The translations under genes and the position numbers were made by a program. Of a stretch of DNA of 38,169 nucleotides, positions 9,567 through 18,917 are shown one piece after another (positions within the stretch are counted from its first letter, which is position 1; every line of letters starts with the position of its first letter). The stretch lies in assembly GCA_032358255.1 (NCBI GenBank), contig JAULBX010027330.1, forward strand, positions 1 to 38,169, given 5' to 3'. The notes beneath the pieces were generated by a model. The model made no database searches, was not told the DNA's origin, and saw only the letters and a list, made by a program, of their open reading frames with translations. The stretch is from Heterotrichella gracilis. Its lineage: Eukaryota; Sar; Xanthophyceae; Tribonematales; Xanthonemataceae.

Positions 9567-12500
9567 CCCCCAATGGGGCTGTGAAAGTGCTCAATGGCAA
9601 GAACTTTGCCAGCGCGATCCACGGCAGCAACCTCCCCGCGGTGGTCGAATTCTTCGCCCCCTGGTGCGGCCACTGCCAGCGGCTGGCCCCCGCGTGGACC
9701 AAGGCGGCTGAAAACCTGCAGGTGCGCCGTCGCCCCTCGAAATGCATTGGGCCGAAACACCGCCGCCAGCACCAGCACCAGCACCAGCACCACCGCCACC
9801 GCCACCGCCACCGCCAGCACTACTCTGTGGCCACAGCACATGCATGAGCCAGCGTTCATGGCCTGCCGCAGGCGGCGGTGGTACCCTTACACAGGGTGTC
9901 TGCATGTGGTCCGACGTGCCATGCCATCAGTGACACCCTAGGGTTTGGTGACGGTTGGTGCTGTGGACTGCAGAAACCCCAAACCCTATTCCTACACCCT
10001 GAGCTACTCATACCTTGTGCGCAGGGGCTGGTGACTGTTGGGGCTGTGGACTGCGACCAGGATATGAACAAGCCGCTGTGCGGGGAGTATGGCATACAGG
10101 GCTTCCCAACAATCAAGGTGGCAACCCTAAACCCTAAACCCTAAACGGTTACCCCGCAGGCCCTTCAGCCCTGCACAACCGTGGGCTCCTTCAGTTTAGG
10201 GTTGGGGGCGCCAAGTCATGTGTCACTGGTCCAATCATTCGCAGCACCAGCGTTGCACATGCACTGGCAACCTTTGTGCCCGAGTGCAGCCCCTCCCTGC
10301 TGCGGCATGCGGCAAAGCTTGCTGTTACCTAGGTACTACAAATGTGTTACTTAAACCAGGTTCTGGTGTGTAGGGTGTTACAATAACCTACCTAGGTGTT
10401 ACGGTTACCCTGGCCAGGGTTTTGACAGGTTCCTTGTGCCCCCCTGGTTGCAGACCTTCCCAGCTGAAGCGAGGGGCAAGCGCAAGTCAGCAAGTGACTA
10501 CAACGGTGCGCACACATATACCCACTGTTTAGGGTTTTGAATTGGCAAGCGCAGCGCCAAAGCCATTGTGGCCCAAGCCCTGTACGTGCTGACTGATAAG
10601 CACATAAAAAGGGTCAAGCACGCCCTTGAATTGACCTGCATTGGCCAAACCCTTCACCCTTAACACATGGTCATCTTCGCACCTCCCGCCCACCGCCCGC
10701 CCACCCACCCCCGTCTATCCCGCAGGCGAGCGCAGCGCCAAAGCCATCGTGGCCCAAGCCTTGTACATGCTCACAGACAAGAATATTAAGAAGGTTAAAA
10801 ACGCCGCTGACATGGCGGTTTTCGCCTTGGGGCCCGAACCTGCCAAGGTGGTCCTTTTCACCGACAAGGATACCACCACGGCCCTCTACAAGAGCCTGAG
10901 CATGCGGTTCAAGGGTCGGCTAGGGTTTGCCGAGGTGCGCAAGAGCCGCGCCCCCGATGTTGTGGAGGAGTATGGCGTGGAGAAGTTCCCCTCACTGATG
11001 GTGCTGCAAGGGGAGGAAAAGGTGGTGTATGAAGGTGGGTGAGGGATGAGGGGAGGCGAGGATTCAAGGGTTTTGTAGGGTTTGACGAGGTGTGCGAGAG
11101 GTTTGGGGTTTGGGGTTTGCTGGGGCGCTCAATTGCCGCACGCCTGGTGTTGTTGGCCCCCTACCCAGGGGATGAGCCATCTTGTAGTCTCCCGCCTGGA
11201 TCATACTTCCCCCCCTTGCTCGCAGGCGCCCTCAAGCCCCTCAAGCTGATCGAGTTCCTCAACAAGTATGCGGGTCCAGGGGGAGGCGATTCGGTGAGTA
11301 CTCCCCCGCCTGACCACCATCACCCCCCCTTTCCCTAAGTGTATGGTTTAGAGTGGCCACGTGCGTGGATGTGCACATTAGGGTATTACCCATTAGGATA
11401 TTGCCAGTTAGGGTTTGATGTGGGGTGACACGCATGGGATGTGCGTATTGGAGCGTGGCCCAGTGGTGGGGCTGCATCTTTTGAGTATGTCATGTTCAGG
11501 GTATTTCACAGATGGTTGTGATGCAGCGTTGGGGAAATGCACCATCGGGTATCAATACCATAGCGCACCTGACCAAGCATGCTCATTAGGGATTGGGTAC
11601 AAGGGGTTTGATGTTTTGTTGCACATTAACAGGACGGGGAGGAGCCCAAGAAGGAGAAGGTCACCCCCCAGGTGGTGGTCCACCTGGCGCCAGGGGAGGT
11701 GGCGGGAATAGAAGGAAAGGAGGGGATGTACCTGCTGGCGTTTGTCAAAGGTGAGGGCAAGCATGATCGCAGTATAGGTCGATCAAATCGCACTTGATGA
11801 TTCATGTTTTGCATCTGCTGGCATTCGTTATAGCCAGGTGGTCGGGCGCCAGCAGGTGCACGCACATACCAAACCTCCCCAACCCTATTACAAACCCTAA
11901 CCAAGGGTTTCTGCCCACCCTGCAGGCAAGGACAACTGCCCCAAGCAGGCAGCGGAGCTCAACAAAATTGCGCACCAGCTGGCGGGACTGGTGCTTGTTG
12001 GCCAGGTGAACGTATCAGATGCGGCAGGGGAGGAGGCAGCCAAGGGCGTTGGGGTGGACCCTTCGGGGTTGAGCTGCAACCCTAGCCTGGTGCTACTGCC
12101 CTATGGGGAGAAGGGCGATGCAGACGAGTACCTCAAGTTCACCGGTGGGTGGTTGGGGTGGGGTGGTGGTAGTGGTGGCTGTGGTGGTGGCGGTCGTGCT
12201 GGTGGTGGTGGCGGCGGTGGTGCTGGTGGCGGTGGTGTGGGAGGGTGGAGGTGGTGCCAGGGCTATGGGGATACATACGGGGTGACATGCATCCCCCCAC
12301 CATTTCAAGCTTGTAAGAAATGTAATCACCCCCAAAGCCATACACCATGGCTGCCCTCTTACATTCAACCCCCTCCCCAATTCCACTTCCAGGCAAGCTG
12401 ATTGCCAAGGCGGTCCAGGACTTTAGTCACCAAGGCAGCCCCAGGCAACTTTGTGACCCAACTGAACTTTTCCCTGGCTAAAACCCTGACTATGGTGACC

Positions 12501-15500
12501 CTCTTGCCTCAATATCCACCCCAATACCCTCAACCCGTGAACTAACGCTGCCCCCTCACACTACAACCCTAAACCCTAATCCCCACTCCCACACAGGCAA
12601 GCTGAGCGCCAAGGCAGTGCAGGACTTTGTGACCGAGGCAGCCCCAGGCAACTTCGTCACCCGCCTTGACTCCACCTCTGGCCAGGTGTTCTTTAGCATG
12701 AACCCAGAGCTGCCCAAGGTGCTGCTGGTGACTGGCAAGGATGAAACCCCAGGTGGGTGGCGTGATGGTGGTGGTGAAGGTGGTGGTGATGGCGTTGGTG
12801 GTAGTGGTGATAGTGGGAGTGGTGGGGCGGTGGCGGTGGGTTTGGGTGGTGTGTTCTTCAGGATGAACCCCCATCTGCCTAAGGTGCTGCTGGTGACTGG
12901 GTAGGATGAACCACTGGGTGGGTGGCTGTGTGATTGTGTGTTGATGGTGGTGGTGTGGTGGCGGTGGTGGTAGTGGTGATGGTGGTGGTGGTGGTGATGG
13001 TTTTGTGTGCGTTTGCGAGCGGGGTGTGTGTAGGCAGTAGTGCCCTAACGAAAGACATGCAATGGTGGGTGGTCATTTGAGACGCACCCTGAGGTGTTAA
13101 AGGTGCTGCTGGTGACTGGCAAGGGTGAGGCACCAGGTGGGGGGCTGTGATGGTAGCATGGTGGTAACGGTGTGGGGAATGGGTTGCATGGGTTGTGCAA
13201 GCAGGGGTTGAGTAGGCAGTGGTGCACTTAAAACAAGGGAAAAATGCCGTGGTGGGTGTCTTTTGGGTTGACCCCCGGGCTGCGCAAGGTGCTGCTGGGG
13301 ACTGGCAAGGGTGAGGCACTGGGTGGGTGGAGATGGTGGCGGTGGTGGGGAGGGTGAGTGTTTCTTGGGATGAACCGCAAAGGTGCCCAATGTGATTGAT
13401 AGAGCGACAAATTAAATGAGTAATATCATATGGATTTGATTGACCTATTGGCACGATCCTCTGATTCCCCACCTTCCATCCTCATGCGGCCGCCATGGTA
13501 TGCCCGTGAACAACCTGCTTCGCCTCAGGCGAAAGAACCCTACAACAAGTTGACAAACCTCCTGCATGCACCTCCTTTGCAGGCGTGTACCGCGCACTGG
13601 CCATGAACCTGCACCGGCTGGGCTTTGCATTTGCGGATGTGCACCAAGATGAGAAGGCGCTCATCGGCATGCTGGGGCTGGAAGCGGTGGTGAAGAAGGT
13701 GGGGAGTAGGGTTTGGGACGTAGGGTTTTGGATTTCAGGGTACCAGAATAAGAATGTGTTTATTGGCATGCTGGGGCTGGAAGCGGTGGTGAAGAAGGTG
13801 CGGGCGGGGTGTAGGGTTTGGGGCGTAGGGTTTAAGGTGCACCAGGATAAGAAGGCTTTGATTGACAACAAGGCTTCCAAGCAGCGCGCCAGCTTCCACC
13901 ACTTTACTGAGGTTGAGCCCCAAAATACATTGTAAAAGTAAATTGTGCCCACTCCTTCACCCCCTGGTGCAGTGATAATGGTCAACATTGACAGCCCCTC
14001 CAATCCCCTCAACAGCTCAAACCATGCGCTGCCCCCCTTCCCTGCAGGTCCCCTCGCTGGTGATCCTATCGCTCTCCCCTGGCGCCGGTGGCCAGAACTC
14101 AGACCCTGATGCGGGTTCCAAGATGATGGTCCAGCCCTACCCAGGCCCGCTCAAATACAAGTCGATGGCTGACTACCTCATGGCGATGGCAGCAGTGCTA
14201 GGGTACGCGCTAGGGTATGCCTCGCTGGGGGTGCCTGCTAGGGTGTGTGTGCACGGGTATGCTGCTAGGGTGTGCGCCGCTAGGAAATTCATTCGTCAGA
14301 CTGCGAGGAGGGTTTTAGGATGACGGTGCAGCACCACAGTACCCAGGCCCACTCAGGTACAAGGCAATGGCGGACTATCTCACAGCGATGGCAGCAGTGC
14401 TAGGGTAATCCTAAACCCTAACCAAAGGAAGGAAGGGAGATTGCGCGCATGTACCCTACCATATATTTTTCCTAGTGCGCTCAAAGAATATGGCAGGGTT
14501 TAGGGTTTAGGGCCATGTCAGGGCCATGGGACCAGGAGATAAACACTCGAAATCCCTACCCATCTCCCTACATCTCATTCCCTCCACATCCATATTCCCT
14601 CCCCGCGTGCAGATCCGCCCCTGATGCCCCCCCTGCCTCCGCCCCCGGCACCCTCACCCAGGTCTCCTCCCAGTCAGACTGGCAGGCGGGGTGCGTGGAC
14701 CAAGGGGGGGTGGTGTGTGTGGTATTTGCAGTGGACGGGGAGGGGAGCGGCCTGCAGGAGGAGCTGGAGGTGGCGAGGGAGGTGGCGCGCAAGGAGGTAA
14801 GGGTTCAGATCTAGGGTCTAGGGTTTTGAGGGTTAGGTTCGGGTTTAGGTACCCCCTGGTGCCAGCCAGTCCTCTGAATCCGCCTCTGTGCGTCCCCTTT
14901 GTAAATTTTTTCCTACCCCCATTCCTGCTATCCTTTCCTGTCGTACCTCCACACCACCTACTCCTACCAACACCCACCAGCGGAAGCCCCCATATCTGCC
15001 GCCCTTTCTGCCGCCCATTTCTGTCTCTCAACAACCAATTCCACAGTACCCCTCTCTCAACCACTACCCACTCACCCCACACCCCCACACCGCTGATCAT
15101 GTCGCTGTGCACATACCACCACCACCCACCACTCACCCCCCCACCCCCCACCGCAGCGCTCCCCCGCCCTCCGCTTCCTGTGGGTGGATGCCCCCCGCCA
15201 GCCCACCTTCCTGGCCTCCCTGGGATTGGCGCCCGGGGATGCACCGGTGGCGATTGCCCTGGCGCCGAAAAAGATGCGCGCCAGCCGGCTAGGGTCTGGG
15301 TTTGATGCAGGGCAGATGGCGAGCCAGTTGGGGCGTATGTTGTCAGGAGGGGCGAGCACTGAGCCGATTCAGGTGGGGTGGGCTTTGTCTTTTGCCATTA
15401 ATGTCCCAGAACTTCAGTGAATCATGGTGGTTACCCCATACATGGTGTTTCTGTGTCAATGCAACATTTGCGCGCCCATCCAAGAACTTGCCTGCATCAG

Positions 15501-16218
15501 CATTGCAAGTGACAGTACTAGGGTAGAGATAGCTTTGCCATGGGACCACGTGCAATGGATGCATGGAAAGCAACCCTGCGTTCCCCCACTCCCGCAGTCC
15601 CTCCCCTCCATTGTTGACGGCGGCGAGGCCCCCGCCACCCCCCCAGCCCCCGAGGAGCCCCTTGAGGAGGAGTTTGACCTGAGCGACATCATGGGGGTGG
15701 AGGTGGAAGGGGGGAGCCTGGGGACCAAGGAGGAGCAGCTGGAGCGGCTGGCTAAGGTAGGGTGGTGGGGGGGGTGTGGGGGGTACCGGGTGGGGGTGGT
15801 ATAGCAGGCAGGAGGCATGTTCCTTCATTCACAATGGGAGCATTTTGTTTCTTTCTTTCTTCCTTGCCGGTGATGCGAATTGCAAGGACATTGGCCAGCG
15901 TGCATTGGGGTGCATCATCATGCGCGGGCTTGCAATGCGCGGCGTGCCCTGTACCTTCAGAAAGTGTACTGACACAGCGTGAGTCCACCTGGCATTCTGA
16001 CATGTTGCGAGTCATGCGGCATTCGCACATGATGTGAGTCAGTGACACCTGGCGTTCTGACACGTGGCGCCCACCTTGTGCTGCAGGAGGATGCTGAGCG
16101 GGCCACCCAGCAGGCGGCATCTGATGCAGCGGCGGCTGCCGAGGAGGGCAAGGGGAAGAAGAAGAAGAGTAAGAAGAGCAAAAAGGGGAAGAAAAAGGCG
16201 GCCAAGGAGGAGTTGTAG
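9482..16218 (+). CDS. Protein disulfide isomerase, P5/PDIA6 type, ER-retained
   Basis: Catalyses disulfide formation and exchange in secretory proteins. Exons: 9482-9721, 10025-10117, 10454-10505, 10726-11034, 11226-11293, 11633-11750, 11926-12144, 12597-12752, 13583-13698, 14048-14202, 14613-14796, 15157-15372, 15598-15756 and 16087-16218, all in phase (738 residues). A signal peptide (1-26) is followed by a thioredoxin domain with FFAPWCGHC (Cys62 and Cys65) and the cis-proline of GFPTIK (Pro108). Residues about 130-500 form further thioredoxin-like segments without CxxC. Residues about 510-680 resemble the C-terminal b domain of PDIA6 (RFLWVDAP, KKMR, ending EEFDLSDIM), then a lysine-rich tail and KEEL, a KDEL-like retrieval signal. 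P5 proteins usually have a second CxxC domain and are about 440 residues, so this one is long. Introns are full of exon echoes. Confidence 0.9.
9943..9985 (+). repeat. Echo of P5 exon 2 start in intron 1
   Basis: TTGGTGACGGTTGGTGCTGT followed by GGACTGCAG repeats the first 35 bases of exon 2 (from 10025). The flanks carry TAGGGTTT before it and AAACCCT after it, degenerate telomeric units in opposite orientations. Confidence 0.85.
10123..10146. repeat. Interstitial telomeric repeat at P5 intron 2 start
   Basis: Three perfect CCCTAAA units begin about 8 bases after the 5' splice site of intron 2 (10118). Confidence 0.95.
10528..10640 (+). pseudogene. Pseudo-exon copy of P5 exon 4 start in intron 3
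   Basis: After a telomeric unit (10528-10538), 10543-10640 repeats the first 90 or so bases of exon 4 (from 10726). Its translation, SAKAIVAQALYVLTDKHIKR, parallels SAKAIVAQALYMLTDKNIKK of the real exon. The CGCAG acceptor is replaced by AATTG and there is no donor, so it is probably not spliced in. Several differences are conservative at protein level. Confidence 0.9.
11059..11102 (+). repeat. Echo of a P5 exon 4 segment in intron 4
   Basis: TTCAAGGGTTTTGTAGGGTT and the following GACGAGGTGTGCGAGAG repeat an internal piece of exon 4 near 10907-10945 (TTCAAGGGTCGGCTAGGGTT, GCCGAGGTGCGCAAGAG), placed just after the donor. Confidence 0.75.
11802..11840 (+). repeat. Echo of P5 exon 6 end in intron 6
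   Basis: CTGCTGGCATTCGTTATAGC followed by CAGGTGG parallels the exon 6 end CTGCTGGCGTTTGTCAAAG|GTGAGG. A GT follows at the equivalent place. Confidence 0.7.
12148..12250 (+). repeat. G-rich GGT repeats at the start of P5 intron 7
   Basis: Immediately after the GTGGGTGG donor the non-template strand is almost pure GGT/GGC/GGG repeats. Runs of three or more G could fold as G-quadruplexes. A similar tract starts intron 8 at 12753. Confidence 0.85.
12391..12470 (+). pseudogene. Decoy copy of P5 exon 8 start in intron 7, acceptor intact
   Basis: TTCCAG|GCAAGCTGATTGCC at 12387-12406 copies the exon 8 start (GCAAGCTGAGCGCC from 12597), with a complete AG acceptor. The copy continues for about 70 bases but has one extra base near 12425, so use of this acceptor would shift the frame. 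A telomeric tract (12565-12579) lies between copy and real exon. Confidence 0.9.
12854..13400 (+). repeat. Four decayed copies of the P5 exon 8 end in intron 8
   Basis: The exon 8 end (core AAGGTGCTGCTGGTGACTGG, donor at 12753) recurs at about 12854-12922, 13074-13146 and 13256-13326, plus a stump at 13366-13398. Each of the first three keeps GTGGGTGG- or GTGGGGGG-like sequence where the donor would be. The second and third copies belong to a longer unit of about 182 bases that starts at TAGGCAGT. Confidence 0.9.
13639..13880 (+). repeat. In-frame tandem repeat across P5 exon 9 end and intron 9
   Basis: Three units start near 13639, 13740 and 13837. Unit 2 repeats GMLGLEAVVKK and its donor exactly (AAGAAG|GTGCGG against AAGAAG|GTGGGG); unit 3 keeps VHQDKKALID. 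The GMLGLEAVVKK copies are 99 bases apart, and the frame stays open from exon 9 through all units to about 13935. TAGGGTTT units follow each donor. Confidence 0.9.
14318..14422 (+). repeat. Echo of P5 exon 10 end plus telomeric units in intron 10
   Basis: About 85 bases repeat the exon 10 end (real copy near 14121-14207), including CAGCGATGGCAGCAGTGCTAG at the donor edge. The copied donor reads GTAATC instead of GTACGC. CCCTAAA units follow directly at 14410-14422. Confidence 0.9.
14495..14512. repeat. Interstitial telomeric repeat in P5 intron 10
   Basis: Two and a half TTTAGGG units, in the opposite orientation to the tract at 14410. Confidence 0.9.
14813..14846. repeat. Degenerate telomeric units at P5 intron 11 start
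   Basis: CTAGGG, TTTTGAGGG, TTAGG and TTTAGG variants lie 15-50 bases after the donor at 14797. Confidence 0.7.
15979..16068 (+). repeat. Short direct repeat in P5 intron 13
   Basis: CCACCTGGCATTCTGACATGT near 15986 and CACCTGGCGTTCTGACACGT near 16047 are two related units, close to the 3' splice site of the last exon (16087). Confidence 0.75.
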
Positions 16219-17407
16219 CCTCTGCTGTGGGGCTATGTGTAGCATGGAAAGTAGTTTTTGAGCTGCTTTAACCACAGAAAGGCTGTCATGCATGATTTCA
16301 GCAACACGCTCTGTCAGCGTCGTGCACCTGACAAAAGGCTTCATTTTACAAGATGCATGTGTTCTGAGGCGGCACAGCACAGCAGCGGACTCGTGATCAG
16401 CATGGCCAGGATCCGTTTGCTAGCACAGTCAATGTCTCTTGTGAACCACAGTCCACCATTGGTGCAACAGCACCATCCTTTTCCCTTGCATGCAGTTTCA
16501 CAAGTATATTTGCCACTGATAGTATTCGATAGCAGGGTGCGCACAGCCGCCCAAGCACTGCGTAATCAGTTATGTAAAATATAATTATTATACGCACGCA
16601 AGGCACTGAGTGCCCATGCCAATGCATGTCATGCCTAGCAGCTGCGACAATGGCAGCACAATATCGATACTGTGCTCCGTGGCAGATGCCATTCAATTAG
16701 GAGCTCGCAGGAGCACAGCATTTGTAAGTAAAATTATTTAATTTGTCATTATAATGATCAGCGCGCGCAGCATGTGGGCGGAAATGGCTCGCTTGTGGCC
16801 AGCCATGAATGTACTGCACCACTGGTGGCAAGCAAGCAAGTTTTGAACCAGTCATCATTCATAGTCAGTGCGGTCAGGGTCCGGCGTGCCTGTGCTTTCT
16901 GACAGCCATTTGAAGAATGAACGGGAAAGGGCTGCACAATGCCATGCAGTGCAAAGGTAGAGGGGCACACGCCCGCCGGTGGCTGTAAAAATCGTCAGAC
17001 AAGAGTACAAGTGAGGGTCTGGGATGGGACACAAATGTCTGCTGTCCCCCGCTGCTCCTCCAGCTACATGAAAGGCAATCGTGGAGAGGAGGGTGTCCAC
17101 CGCAATGTGGCATGGGCTGAGCCACATTGAATGCAATGTGCTCGTCAAGCACATGAGCCATGTATCATATGATAGCCCACAAGCAAGCACCCTCTTCTGC
17201 CTCAGCCCCCTCCCCCCACTTCCCTCCCATGGGGCATTGCCTCGTTCACGTATTCCCCCTTCAAGGAGTCCTCTGCCGTGCATGAGGCTGACAGTCCCGC
17301 GGGTGCGCCCCCTCCAGCCTGTATCACACATCCCTCCAAGGACTCAGCCCACATGCTGTATCAATAGGTTGGAGGCCTCATGACCCTGCACTCCCCAGCA
17401 CCATGCT
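16219..17407. other. Intergenic between convergent P5 and CCDC12
   Basis: No gene supported. A TGTAA, the usual chlorophyte polyadenylation signal, occurs at 16573-16577, about 355 bases after the P5 stop, in a locally AT-rich patch; it is a candidate 3' end for P5. A 158-codon minus-strand frame at 16855-17331 has no recognisable features. Confidence 0.5.
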
Positions 17408-17536
17408 TCAGTCCTGTATACCCCCATCCTCTGCCAATCGCCGCTGCTCCTCCCGCTGCATGAGCACGATGCTGATGGTGCCGCAGCTGTAGTTCAGCCA
17501 GGTATCTGCGTCACGCTGCGGGTCCCAGCTGCTTCC
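17408..17536 (-). pseudogene. Decayed downstream duplicate of the CCDC12 last exon
   Basis: On the minus strand this copy reads SSWDPQRDAD, then a diverged middle, then LMQREEQRRLAEDGGIQD and a stop at 17408-17410, parallel to WDLQRDAAP...LMQREEQRRLAEEGGIQD of the real exon. The period is 183 bases. It lies past the real stop, so it falls in the 3' UTR or beyond. The C-terminal half is far better kept than the middle. Confidence 0.92.
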
Positions 17537-17590
17537 CAAAACAGCGCCACACGGTGCATCGGGCATGCAACCCCTTCAGACCACAGGGAT

Positions 17591-18917
17591 TCAGTCCTGT
17601 ATACCCCCCTCCTCTGCCAGCCGCCGCTGCTCCTCCCGCTGCATGAGCGTGATCATGGCGCGGATGGTGCGCCGCTCAAGCTTGTCGAGCAGGGGTGCGG
17701 CGTCGCGCTGCAGGTCCCAGTTGGCCTTCTTGGGGGCAACATTCAGCAGCACCTCCTGCGCAGGAAAACTATATATAAGAACATGGTAAACTGTAATAGG
17801 GAACACGGTAAACTGCAATAGGGACCGGGATTTTCAGGCAATTGCAGGCAACGTTCAGCAGCACCTCCTGCAGGCCATGCGGTCGTACAGTCTGCACCCA
17901 TAGCATTGTGGCAGGTTTTGGAAGCTAGAAAAGGTCTTGCGTGATTCCAAGGGAGGTGGGTACGTAAAAGCAGGGGGCTGGAGTGGATGGTCAATACTCA
18001 GCACGAGATGGCGTGTGCGACCCATCTTGGCCGCTTACTCGCAACTGAACCCTAAACCCTAAATCTCAAGCCCAAGCCCCCTTGGGCTATCCATCATGTT
18101 TATGGACGACAGGATACTGAACAATAAACCCTTTGCATGGTGACTGGTGCCAAGAGCCAGGGGGGGCGGGGGGTGAGGTTGGCTTGTGACACAAAGCACA
18201 CCCGGTACGTACCGCATCGTTGGATGTGGCTACAGGGTCTGCTTCGGGCTTTGGCTCCTCGAACTTTGGGGGTTGTGCAGCCTCAATCTGCAGAAGGTGC
18301 ATGTCAGATGGGGATAGCCACAAATGCCATGGCGTCAAAGAGAGGGGCAACACCCACAATGTCCAGCATGTATTCCATGCCATGCGTCTGCATGCATATG
18401 CGCAAAGCAGACCATAACCAGTGGAATAATATGAATATGGGCGTGATACGTACCTAAAAATGGCCAAATGAAGCCAGATGCGCCGCATCAGTTGCAGGAA
18501 GTACCCCATATTACACGCATGCATATGCGCAATGGACATCTAAACTTGAGCAGAGTTGGCACAACGCATGATAATACGTTAGGTAACGCAAGCTGTGCAA
18601 GGGTGACTAGCCAACTATATGGTTGCTGCAGTGGCTCACTGACCACTATATGCATGCATATGCAACACAGACGCCTTGGTTGAACAACCCTGGTTACTGT
18701 TATACTACGATACCAGTACGATGGTTACTTGCCAATTTACCTTTTCGTGGTCGATTTTCTCATCCCTGGGCATGTAATTCCGAAACTTCAACACCGGCTC
18801 GTCCGCCGGCAGCTGCGCCTGCTCTGCTGGTTCCGCCGTTTGAGGCTGCTCATCGTCTAACCGAGCTGCCTCTCGCAGTGCTCGTAGCCTCTCCTTTCTG
18901 GCGGCAGGGTCCTCCAT
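17591..18917 (-). CDS. Coiled-coil protein CCDC12 / Cwf18, spliceosome component
   Basis: Small nuclear protein of the Cwf18/CCDC12 family, a component of activated spliceosomes. Three exons on the minus strand, all phase 0: 18741-18917, 18213-18287 and 17591-17755 (138 residues; human CCDC12 has 166). Family features in order: ARKERLRALRE near the N-terminus, LKFRNYMPRDEKI, an acidic/proline linker (PPKFEEPKPEAD), then EVLLNVAPKKANWDLQRD and a charged C-terminal helix with LERRTIRAMITLMQREEQRR. The start at 18917 gives MEDPAARKERL, matching the family N-terminus. Intron 2 holds an echo of the last exon's start and a telomeric tract, and a full decayed copy of the last exon lies downstream. 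Confidence 0.92.
17845..17876 (-). repeat. Echo of CCDC12 exon 3 start with acceptor, in intron 2
   Basis: On the minus strand CTGCAG|GAGGTGCTGCTGAA then CGTTGCC repeats the exon 3 start (GCGCAG|GAGGTGCTGCTGAA then TGTTGCC) with an intact AG. With the downstream copy, the last exon has echoes on both sides. Between them, 17782-17826 holds a short direct repeat of a GGTAAACTGTAATAGGGA-type unit. Confidence 0.88.
18048..18063. repeat. Interstitial telomeric repeat in CCDC12 intron 2
   Basis: Two CCCTAAA units. This is the rightmost tract before the F-box cluster; the next clear one is in CDC48 at 36 kb. Confidence 0.9.

Noticed and set aside
12093-12386. Long open frames over the GGT/ACC repeats of P5 intron 7, on both strands
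   Set aside because: They are low-complexity translations of a simple repeat and lie between well-supported exons.
16855-17331. 158-codon minus-strand frame as a gene
   Set aside because: No domain, no splice support and no similarity I recognise; likely chance in the intergenic region.
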